Of a stretch of DNA of 64,000 nucleotides, positions 40,366 through 47,635 are shown piece after piece. The DNA lies in the NCBI GenBank assembly GCA_035498175.1, contig DATKAJ010000085.1:32738-96737 (forward strand). Direction: 5' to 3'. The notes under the pieces were generated by a model. That model was not told where the DNA came from. It did not search any database and was given only the letters and a program-made list of their open reading frames with translations. Positions within the stretch are counted from its first letter, which is position 1. The number at the start of each line of letters is the position of its first letter. The position numbers and the translations under genes are program-made. The DNA is from JALORV01 sp035498175. GTDB lineage: Bacteria > Pseudomonadota > Gammaproteobacteria > Burkholderiales > Burkholderiaceae_F.

Positions 40366-41277
40366 ATGTTCAAGTTCATGCGTGCGCGCCGCCTCTGGGT
40401 GGCGGGCTGCATCGCCAGCCTGTTGTTCGGCGCCGTGCAGGCGCAGCCCGACAACAGCAGGCGCGGCTTCCTCTACGAGATCCGCAAGGGCAACCAGACC
40501 GCGCTGCTGATGGGAACCATCCATGTCGGACGGCCTGAGTTCTATCCGTTGCCGGCCGCAACCTTGGCACGCATCGAGGGCGCCGAGCGCATCGTGCTCG
40601 AGGCCGATGTCAGCGATTCCGCGCGTGCAATCGCAGCCACGCAGAAGTACGCGGTGTACGCGAACGGTGATCCGGGGCTCGACACCCGCCTGTCGCCGGC
40701 ACTGAAGGCGCGCATTGAGACGATCGCCGCGCGTAACGGACTCGAGATGGCGCCGCTCTGGCGCATGAAACCGTGGATGCTGGGCAACGTGCTGACCCTT
40801 TTCGAGGCGGCGCAAGCCGGCTACATGCCGGCGCTGTCGGTCGAGGCATATCTCATACGGACCGCCAGGCAGGGTGGCAAACCCATCCTCGAACTTGAGG
40901 GCATCGAGCAGCAGTTCGAACTCTTCGAGCGTGCACCGTTTGCGACTCAGGTGGCCTTTCTCGAGGACACGGTCAAGGCCGTCGAAACGAATTCGGCGCG
41001 GCGCGAGATCAACCGCATCTCGCAGGCCTGGGAGACCGGCGACCAGGCCGCGCTCGATCGGCTGCTGGCGGAGATGCGGGCGCAGACCAGCCTCGGCGCG
41101 CGCTTCACTGTCGACACGATCCTGCTCGGGCGCCACCCAGCGATGCTCAAGCGCATCGAGGCGCTGATGGGCGAGGGGCGCGGCACGCTGATCGCGGTTG
41201 GCTCGCTTCACCTGGCCGGTCCCGAGGGCCTCGTTGCGATGCTCCGCGCGCGCGGCTACACGGTCACAGCGCTGTAA
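40366..41277 (+). CDS. TraB/GumN-family protein
   Basis: The 303-residue protein has a signal peptide (about 1-26). The TraB/GumN domain follows, with conserved ALLMGTIHVGRPEFYPL near 45, a Glu in VLEADVSD, and the C-terminal LIAVGSLHLAGPEGLVAMLRARGYTV. The paired GTIH and GSLHL motifs probably bind metal; members are putative membrane-associated metalloproteases. It is followed after 6 bases by the pdeM-like gene, so the two may be cotranscribed. Confidence 0.9.
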   Translation: MFKFMRARRLWVAGCIASLLFGAVQAQPDNSRRGFLYEIRKGNQTALLMGTIHVGRPEFYPLPAATLARIEGAERIVLEADVSDSARAIAATQKYAVYANGDPGLDTRLSPALKARIETIAARNGLEMAPLWRMKPWMLGNVLTLFEAAQAGYMPALSVEAYLIRTARQGGKPILELEGIEQQFELFERAPFATQVAFLEDTVKAVETNSARREINRISQAWETGDQAALDRLLAEMRAQTSLGARFTVDTILLGRHPAMLKRIEALMGEGRGTLIAVGSLHLAGPEGLVAMLRARGYTVTAL

Positions 41278-41283
41278 TTTGCG

Positions 41284-41976
41284 ATGCGGATGCCAAAGGT
41301 GCGCGGGTCGCGGCTGCGCCTCGATACCGAGGGCGCGAGCATCGACCTGCTGGCACAGCGCGCGCTCTTCTGGCGGGAACGCGGCTGGCTGGTCGTCGCC
41401 GATGCACATTTCGGTAAGGCGGCGACCTTTCGCGCACACGGCGTACCCGTGCCGCAGGGAACGACGAGCGATAACCTGGCGCGGCTGGACGCTCTCGTCG
41501 CGGAATTGCAGCCGAGTGCGGTCGTGTTCCTCGGCGACCTGTTCCACGCGCGCGAAGCGCACGCCGCCGCGACGATCGCCGCGTTCCGTGCGTGGCGGGA
41601 GCGCCGTGCCGCACTCGAACTGATCCTCGTCGAAGGCAACCACGATCGTGCCGCAGGCCGTCCGCCCGCGGAACTCGGGATACGACTCGAATCCGAACCC
41701 CATCGGGTCGAGCGCATCGCCTTCTGCCATCACCCGCAATGGGTCGACCGCGCGATGACCTTTGCCGGTCACCTGCATCCGGCCATCACGCTGCACGGGC
41801 GGGCGGGCGAAAGCTTGCGGTTGCCATGCTTCTGGATCAGGGAACGACTCGCGGTGCTGCCGGCGTTCGGCTCGTTCACCGGCGGCGCGTCGATTCAGCG
41901 CAACGCGGGCGATCGGGTCGTTGCGCTCGCCGACGACGCCCTGTTCGAGGTCCCCGCGCTGCGCCCGGCCGCATGA
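41284..41976 (+). CDS. pdeM: ligase-associated DNA damage response endonuclease PdeM
   Basis: The 230-residue calcineurin-like metallophosphoesterase has the metal motifs ADAHFGK near 41, FLGDLFHA near 80, VEGNHDRA near 118, FCHHPQW and FAGHLHP near 160. It is the PdeM type that normally sits beside the Lhr-like helicase and ATP-dependent ligase. Here it is 20 kb downstream of them. It starts 6 bases after the TraB-like gene and converges with a dioxygenase gene with 10 bases between the stops. Confidence 0.88.
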   Translation: MRMPKVRGSRLRLDTEGASIDLLAQRALFWRERGWLVVADAHFGKAATFRAHGVPVPQGTTSDNLARLDALVAELQPSAVVFLGDLFHAREAHAAATIAAFRAWRERRAALELILVEGNHDRAAGRPPAELGIRLESEPHRVERIAFCHHPQWVDRAMTFAGHLHPAITLHGRAGESLRLPCFWIRERLAVLPAFGSFTGGASIQRNAGDRVVALADDALFEVPALRPAA

Positions 41977-41986
41977 GCGCGGTCCG

Positions 41987-42805
41987 CTAGTTCGTACTCG
42001 ACTGGAACAGATACGCGTCCATCGCGAGCACGCCGCTGTCGACGCCGGCGTCGATGTGTTCGACGACCGGTCCGGGACCGGCAGCGCCGAACGCAACCAT
42101 CAGCGGCAGGAAGTGCTCGGGCGTCGGGTGTGCACGCCGCGCATGCGGCGCCTGTTCGAGCCAGCCGGCCAGCGCGGCGCGGTCGTCTGAACGCAGCGCT
42201 CGGTCGACCCACATGCTGAATTCGCGCACGTACTGCTCGGGTTCACGCTCGTCGATCGACATCGAGCCGCGCCGCCGCGCGTCGGTGATCCATTCGCGCA
42301 GGTTGTGTGTCATGTGACCGGACCCGATGATCAGCGCGCCCTCGCGCGTCAGCGGCGCCAGTGCGGCGCCGACCCGGAGGTGATGATCGGCCCCGAGCGA
42401 GGGCTGGACCGAAATCTGCGCTGCCGGCACGTCGGCCTCGGGGTACAGGCGCAGCAGCGGAACCCAGGCGCCGTGGTCCAGTCCGCGGCAGCCGTTGGCG
42501 GTGGCGCTGATTCCGGCATTCCGCAGCAGCTCGAGCGCGCGCTCCGCGGTCTCAGGGGCTCCCGGGGCCGGATAGCGGATGCGGTACAGCTCCGCCGGAA
42601 AGCCACCGAAGTCGTGAATCGTTTCGGGCTGCTTCGACGTCGCCAGCATCGGCAACTCGGTTTCCCAGTGCGCGGACGCGATCAGGATCGATCGTGGCCG
42701 TGGCAGGCGCTGGCCAAGTGCCGCCCATGCTTCGCCGGCGCGCCCGGCGGCGACCGCGTGCATTGGCGATCCATGCGAGAGAAACAGTGTCGGCAGGGCA
42801 GTCAT
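41987..42805 (-). CDS. class III extradiol ring-cleavage dioxygenase (YgiD/DODA-like)
   Basis: The 272-residue protein has LigB-type metal-binding His residues in SHGSPMHAV near 10, SAHWET near 46 and GSGHMTHNL near 163, plus LDHGAWVPL near 113. This is the DODA (4,5-DOPA dioxygenase-like) family, including E. coli YgiD. It lies downstream of a GST and a DoxX gene on the same strand, a combination often linked to quinone or electrophile stress. The natural substrate is unknown. The start uses ATG 42805. Confidence 0.88.
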   Translation of the reverse strand: MTALPTLFLSHGSPMHAVAAGRAGEAWAALGQRLPRPRSILIASAHWETELPMLATSKQPETIHDFGGFPAELYRIRYPAPGAPETAERALELLRNAGISATANGCRGLDHGAWVPLLRLYPEADVPAAQISVQPSLGADHHLRVGAALAPLTREGALIIGSGHMTHNLREWITDARRRGSMSIDEREPEQYVREFSMWVDRALRSDDRAALAGWLEQAPHARRAHPTPEHFLPLMVAFGAAGPGPVVEHIDAGVDSGVLAMDAYLFQSSTN

Positions 42806-42854
42806 CAGTGTGCTCAGAGAGCCGGCGTGGAGCGCGCCACGCCGGTTCGGGGTG

Positions 42855-43466
42855 TCAATGCTTCAACAGTCCTTCTTCCTTGAGTGCGACCTGCACGTCG
42901 GGCCGCGCGGCGACGCGGGCCAGGTAGGCCTGGAGCTTCGGCCAGCGCGCCAGATCGATGCCCGTGTACTTCGACCAGTTGGCCACTGTGAACAGGTAAG
43001 CGTCCGCGACCGTGAAGTCGTCCCCCGTGAGGTACGGCTTGTCGCCCAACTGTTCGACGATCCAGTCGAAGCGGCCGGCGATCTTGCCGCGGAACCTGTC
43101 CTTGGCGTCGTCGGGCATCGACGGATCGAACAGTGGCGAGAACTGCTTATGCAGCTCCGATGTGATGAAGTTGAGCCACTCCTGCAACTGATAGCGCGCA
43201 AACGTGCCGTTGGCCGGCGCGAGTTTCTTCTGCGGGGCGCGGTCGGCGAGGTATTGCACGATCGCCGGACCTTCGGTCAGGCGCGTGCCGTCATCGAGCT
43301 CGAGCAGCGGGACATAGCCCTTGCCGTTGATCGACCAGTAGTCATCGCCGGTGATGGTCTTCTTGCCCTTGGTGTCGACGCGCACCAGGGTCAGAGGCAG
43401 GCCCGCTTCGCGCGCAACGATGTGCGGTGACAGCGAGCAGGCGCCGGGCGAGTAGTAAAGCTTCAT
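42855..43466 (-). CDS. gst: beta-class glutathione S-transferase
   Basis: The 203-residue protein begins MKLYYSPGACSLSPHI, with the beta-class catalytic Cys10. The glutathione-binding domain (1-80, including GYVPLLELDDG and LTEGPAIVQYLAD) is followed by an all-helical C-terminal domain with FTVADAYLF. It closely resembles bacterial GstA/BphK-type enzymes that detoxify electrophiles. It lies between doxX and the dioxygenase gene and is likely cotranscribed, under control of the divergent LysR. Confidence 0.93.
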   Translation of the reverse strand: MKLYYSPGACSLSPHIVAREAGLPLTLVRVDTKGKKTITGDDYWSINGKGYVPLLELDDGTRLTEGPAIVQYLADRAPQKKLAPANGTFARYQLQEWLNFITSELHKQFSPLFDPSMPDDAKDRFRGKIAGRFDWIVEQLGDKPYLTGDDFTVADAYLFTVANWSKYTGIDLARWPKLQAYLARVAARPDVQVALKEEGLLKH

Positions 43467-43497
43467 CGTTCTTCCTCTCGAATCGTCTCGAATGTCG

Positions 43498-43923
43498 TCA
43501 GGCTGCGCTCAATGCGAGGGGCCGCCGTGCCCGACGGCCGCTCAGGGCGTAGGCACCGTCTCCGAGCAATATCTGCGCCGCAGCGGCAACCGTCAGGAAC
43601 GCCGGGTACTCCCAGCCGCCCTTGGCGGCGGTGAAGAGCCAGCCGTTGCCTGAATGGACCCACAGCGCGCCAAGCAGCACCGGAATCAGCGCCGCCGCGA
43701 TCCAGCGCGTTCCAACGCCGAGGATCAGCAGCACACCACCGCCGAGTTCGGCGGCGATCGTCGCGTAGGCGAACACTGCCGGCAGACCCAGTGACTCGAA
43801 GAACTGGACCGTGCCAGGCAGGCTGAAAACCAGCACTTTCAACAGCGCATGGGCAACGAACATCGTGCCGAGCGCGAGCCGCAGCACCAGCGCGGCATAC
43901 GGGGCGGTTCTCGTATCGATCAT
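43498..43923 (-). CDS. DoxX-family membrane protein
   Basis: The 141-residue protein has four hydrophobic helices. It carries the DoxX block LRLALGTMFVAHALLKVLVFSLPGTVQFFESLGLP near residue 15, then AAELGGGVLLILGVGTRW. It is first in the operon doxX-gst-dioxygenase. GGAG lies eight bases before ATG 43923, which is preferred over the longer open frame. The family is associated with redox or thiol stress but has no fixed biochemical function. Confidence 0.9.
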   Translation of the reverse strand: MIDTRTAPYAALVLRLALGTMFVAHALLKVLVFSLPGTVQFFESLGLPAVFAYATIAAELGGGVLLILGVGTRWIAAALIPVLLGALWVHSGNGWLFTAAKGGWEYPAFLTVAAAAQILLGDGAYALSGRRARRPLALSAA

Positions 43924-44014
43924 TCTTGATCTCCGTATCGGTTCCCGGCAGGCGCCGGACGGATCACACTTTAGTTGTCCCGGATAGCGCGATAAATATG
44001 TAAAAGCGAAAAAC

Positions 44015-44037
44015 ATCATCCCGTAATATGGGATAAT
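44015..44037. promoter_or_regulatory. probable LysR operator in the doxX/lysR divergent region
   Basis: ATCATCCC (44015-44022) and GGGATAAT (44030-44037) form a near-perfect inverted repeat (7 of 8 pairs) around a 7-base centre. The site ends 6 bases before the LysR start, a position suited to autoregulation and control of the divergent operon. The surrounding 44 bases are unusually A/T-rich. Confidence 0.55.
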
Positions 44038-44043
44038 TGAGCC

Positions 44044-44961
44044 ATGGACCGCTGGCTTGCGATGGACGCGTTTGTGCGCGTCGTCGAGTCCGGCAGCTTT
44101 GTCGCCGCGGCGGAGCGCCTTGGACTCTCGACCTCGTCGCTATCGCGCCTCGTGGCCGAACTCGAGCAGCACCTCGGTGCGCGGCTGCTCAACCGCACGA
44201 CCCGGCGGCTGTCATTGACGGAAAGCGGGCAGTCGTACTACGAGCGCTGCGTCACCTTGCTCGCCGACCTCGCCGAGGCCGAGGCTATCGCCGGCCAGGC
44301 TGCGGCCGAACCGCGCGGAACGATCCGGCTGACGTGTTCTTTCAGCATGGCCGAGCAACGCGTCGCGCCGGCGATCGCGACGTTCTCGGAAACGCATGCC
44401 CTGGTGAAGTTCGAACTCGTGGTTTCGGATCGCATGGTCGATCTCGTCGAGGAAGGCTTCGACCTCGCGATTCGGGTCGGCCCGGTCGGCAGCGATCGGC
44501 TCGTCGCACGCCGGCTGGGGTCAATGCAGGGACTGCTGTGCGCTGCGCCGTCCTATCTTGCGCGGCACGGTACACCCGCCGCGCCGGGGGATCTGGTTCG
44601 GTTCAACACGCTGACGTATGCGTATGCCAGCGCGCCGCGACAATGGACCTTCACGGATCGGGACGGGCGCCCGCATGAGGTCCGCGTCAGCGGCACGCTG
44701 CACGCCAACAGCGGCGATGCGTTGCGCTCGGCCGCGATCCGCGGGCTCGGGATCATCTATGAGCCCGACTTTCTTCTGCAGGATGCGTTGCGGCAGGGCG
44801 AACTGGTGCGCCTGCTGCCCGACTACGAAGGCAGCCGCGGCGACATCTGGGCGGTCTATCCCAGTCGACGCCACCTGTCGCTGAAGGTGCGACTGTTCGT
44901 CGACCACATCGCGGCGGCCTTTACGGCCGCGGCCATCGCGGATTCTGCGCTGCAGCAATAG
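44044..44961 (+). CDS. LysR-family transcriptional regulator
   Basis: The 305-residue regulator has the N-terminal winged helix-turn-helix (about 1-65: FVRVVESGSFVAAAERLGLSTSSLSRLVAELEQHLGARLLNRTTR) and a C-terminal periplasmic-binding-like effector domain. It is divergent from doxX-gst-dioxygenase, which it probably controls. The effector is unknown; quinones or aromatic electrophiles fit the target genes. The start is the only ATG that includes the full helix-turn-helix. Confidence 0.93.
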   Translation: MDRWLAMDAFVRVVESGSFVAAAERLGLSTSSLSRLVAELEQHLGARLLNRTTRRLSLTESGQSYYERCVTLLADLAEAEAIAGQAAAEPRGTIRLTCSFSMAEQRVAPAIATFSETHALVKFELVVSDRMVDLVEEGFDLAIRVGPVGSDRLVARRLGSMQGLLCAAPSYLARHGTPAAPGDLVRFNTLTYAYASAPRQWTFTDRDGRPHEVRVSGTLHANSGDALRSAAIRGLGIIYEPDFLLQDALRQGELVRLLPDYEGSRGDIWAVYPSRRHLSLKVRLFVDHIAAAFTAAAIADSALQQ

Positions 44962-45013
44962 GGTGGGCCCTCTAGTGCTGCTGGTTGACGTGCGGCCGGC
45001 AAATCGAAATAGT

Positions 45014-45025
45014 ACGAACGTTCGT
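45014..45025. promoter_or_regulatory. TetR operator candidate
   Basis: ACGAACGTTCGT is a perfect 12-bp palindrome 35 bases upstream of the TetR-type gene. Its size and position match autoregulated TetR operators. It could also regulate the beta-oxidation genes that follow. Confidence 0.6.
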
Positions 45026-45059
45026 TTTTCTTGGGTGCCCCCGCGCCCGCGTTCACGGC

Positions 45060-45758
45060 ATGCCCATCTCTAGCGCGCTGAGTTCGATCGCGACGGCCCT
45101 GCGCCCCCGCAAGGGCGATCAGACGCGCGCTGCAATCGTCGACGCGGCGCTCGCGATGGCGAGCAGCGAAGGGCTCGAGGGACTGACGATCGGCACACTG
45201 GCCGACCGGATGCGGATGAGCAAGAGCGGCGTGTTCGCGCATTTCGGCTCGCGCGAGGATCTGCAACTGGCGGTCCTGAAGGAATACGTGCGCCGCTTCG
45301 TCGACGAGGTGCTGCGGCCTGCGGTCAGAAAGCAGCGCGGCCTGCCACGCCTCGAGGCGATCCTCGAGCGGTGGGTCGCGTTTCTCGCACGGGAGTTGAC
45401 GCAGGGCTGCATCATGATTGCCGGCGCAGTCGAGTACGACGATCGTCCCGGTCCGCAGCGTGATGCGATGGTCGAGATCATCGCCGGCTGGCAGGCCGAG
45501 GTGCTGCGTGCGATCCGCCAGGCGGTTGAAGAAGGCCATTTGAAGCGCAACGTCGACGCGGCGCAGATGGTCTTCGAGATCTACGGCGTGATGCTGGCGA
45601 TGCACCAGGACGCGCGTCTGCTGCGTTCCGCCGACAGTGCCAGGCGCGCCCGCATTGGGCTGCGCCGCCTGATCGATGACTCACGCGTCGGTCCGCGTCC
45701 CGATTCCCGAAACCCACCACGCACGACGGCCCGGAAAACCGGGCGCAACACGAAGTAA
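45060..45758 (+). CDS. TetR/AcrR-family regulator of the beta-oxidation operon
   Basis: The 232-residue protein has a TetR helix-turn-helix (about 20-65: RAAIVDAALAMASSEGLEGLTIGTLADRMRMSKSGVFAHFGSREDL) and a ligand-binding C-terminal domain. It immediately precedes the acyl-CoA dehydrogenase gene on the same strand (12-base gap), as in the betaproteobacterial fatty-acid repressors, so an acyl-CoA or fatty-acid effector is likely. The C-terminal 30 residues are basic and non-conserved. I chose ATG 45060. Confidence 0.9.
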   Translation: MPISSALSSIATALRPRKGDQTRAAIVDAALAMASSEGLEGLTIGTLADRMRMSKSGVFAHFGSREDLQLAVLKEYVRRFVDEVLRPAVRKQRGLPRLEAILERWVAFLARELTQGCIMIAGAVEYDDRPGPQRDAMVEIIAGWQAEVLRAIRQAVEEGHLKRNVDAAQMVFEIYGVMLAMHQDARLLRSADSARRARIGLRRLIDDSRVGPRPDSRNPPRTTARKTGRNTK

Positions 45759-45770
45759 GGAGATCCCGCA

Positions 45771-47582
45771 ATGCCGTCCTACAAGGCCCCGTTACGCGAC
45801 CAACAGTTCGTCCTGCACGAAGTGCTGGGAGCAGTCGACGCGCTCAGGGAGATGCCGCGCTACGCAGATCTCGACGTCGACACAGTGAACCAGGTGATCG
45901 AGGAAGCCGGCAGGTTCTGCGAGGAAGAACTGCTGCCCATCAACCTCAGCGGCGACGAGGAGGGCTGCACCTACGATGCGGCGACCAAGTCGGTACGGAC
46001 GCCGAGGGGCTTCAAGGAAGCCTATGACGCATTCCGCGAGGCAGGCTGGCAGGGGCTCGCGGCCGAGATCGAGTACGGCGGCCAGGGGCTGCCGCACCTG
46101 CTGCAGATCGCCTTCTATGAAATGCAGTATTCAACCAACCAGGCCTGGGCAATGTATCCGGGCCTCACGATCGGCGCCTACGAGTGCCTGCTGAAGCACG
46201 CTTCGCCAGCCCAGAAGAATCTTTACCTGCCGAAGCTCACCTCGGGCCAGTGGACCGGCACCATGTGCCTGACCGAGCCGCACTGCGGTACCGACCTCGG
46301 CATGCTGCGCACCCGCGCCGAGCCGCAGGCCGACGGCAGCTACAAGCTCACGGGCGAGAAGATCTTCATCTCCTCCGGCGAGCACGACATGGCCGAAAAC
46401 ATCATCCACCTGGTACTGGCCCGGCTGCCTGACGCGCCACACGGCACGAAAGGGATCTCGCTTTTCATCGTGCCGAAGTTCATCCCCGAAGGAAGCGGCG
46501 TGTCCGCCAAAGTGGGTGCGCGCAATGGGCTGTACTGCGGCGGTATCGAGCACAAGATGGGCATCCACGGCAATGCCACGTGCCAGATGCTCCTCGATGG
46601 CGCAACTGGCTGGCTCGTCGGAGAGCCGAACAAGGGGCTCAACGCGATGTTCGTGATGATGAACGGCGCGCGGCTCGGCGTTGGCGTTCAGGGGCTCGGC
46701 CTCACCGAGATCGCGTATCAGAACGCGGTGGCCTACGCGCGCGACCGCATCCAGGGACGCTCGCTCGCGGGTCCGACCAACCCGGAAAAACCCGCCGACC
46801 CGATCATCGTGCACCCGGACGTTCGCCGGATGTTGCTCACCGCGCGCGCCTATGCCGAGGGCGGGCGCGCGTTCGGGTACTGGGTTGCGCTGATGGCCGA
46901 CACGCAGATCTCGCATCCCGACGAGGAGCAGCGCAGGTTCGGCGCCGACATGATGTCGCTGATGACGCCGATCGTGAAGGCCTTCATGACCGACAACGGC
47001 TTCCAGTGTGCGTCGGAGTGCCTGCAGGTCTTCGGCGGCCATGGCTACATCAGCGCCAACGGCATGGAGCAGTTCGTGCGCGACGCCCGCATCAACATGA
47101 TCTACGAGGGCACGAACACGATCCAGGCGCTCGACCTGATCGGCCGCAAGATCCTGCTCGACAACGGTGCGCGGCTGCGCGCGTTCGGGAAGATGGTGAC
47201 CGAGTTCATCGAGGAAAATGGCACGCATCCCGACATGGACGAGTTCGTGACGCCGCTGGCCGACATCGGCAACAAGGTGCAGAAGCTGACGATGGACCTG
47301 GGCATGCGCGCGATGGCGAACCGCGATGAGGTCGGCGCGGCGGCGGTGCCGTACCTGCGCGTCGTCGGGCATTTGATCTACTCATACTTCTGGGCCCGCA
47401 TGGCCAAGGTCGCGGTCGAGCGCGTGCGCGCTGACGGCGGCGGCGTCGACCCGTTCTACAAGAACAAGCTGATGGTGGCGCGCTTCTACTTCCAGCGGCT
47501 GTTGCCCGAGACCGCTGCGCTGATCCGCAGCGCCGCCGCGGGCCCGACTACCCTGATGGAACTTCCGGCCGAGGCCTTCTGA
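45771..47582 (+). CDS. acyl-CoA dehydrogenase (DmdC/long-chain type)
   Basis: The 603-residue flavoenzyme is longer than classic short-chain acyl-CoA dehydrogenases and matches the DmdC/AcdB-like branch. It shows TGTMCLTEPHCGTDLG near residue 163 (FAD/substrate contacts), CLQVFGGHGYISANGMEQFVRDARI near 418 and the Glu in MIYEGTNTIQALDL near 447. It catalyses the first oxidation of the acyl-CoA. An AAGGAG site precedes the ATG. It is the first enzyme gene of the operon under TetR. Confidence 0.93.
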   Translation: MPSYKAPLRDQQFVLHEVLGAVDALREMPRYADLDVDTVNQVIEEAGRFCEEELLPINLSGDEEGCTYDAATKSVRTPRGFKEAYDAFREAGWQGLAAEIEYGGQGLPHLLQIAFYEMQYSTNQAWAMYPGLTIGAYECLLKHASPAQKNLYLPKLTSGQWTGTMCLTEPHCGTDLGMLRTRAEPQADGSYKLTGEKIFISSGEHDMAENIIHLVLARLPDAPHGTKGISLFIVPKFIPEGSGVSAKVGARNGLYCGGIEHKMGIHGNATCQMLLDGATGWLVGEPNKGLNAMFVMMNGARLGVGVQGLGLTEIAYQNAVAYARDRIQGRSLAGPTNPEKPADPIIVHPDVRRMLLTARAYAEGGRAFGYWVALMADTQISHPDEEQRRFGADMMSLMTPIVKAFMTDNGFQCASECLQVFGGHGYISANGMEQFVRDARINMIYEGTNTIQALDLIGRKILLDNGARLRAFGKMVTEFIEENGTHPDMDEFVTPLADIGNKVQKLTMDLGMRAMANRDEVGAAAVPYLRVVGHLIYSYFWARMAKVAVERVRADGGGVDPFYKNKLMVARFYFQRLLPETAALIRSAAAGPTTLMELPAEAF

Positions 47583-47635
47583 GGGGCGCGCCGCCGGCAA
47601 CAACGAGAACAATTCAGATTCAACCGGAGAATTCG

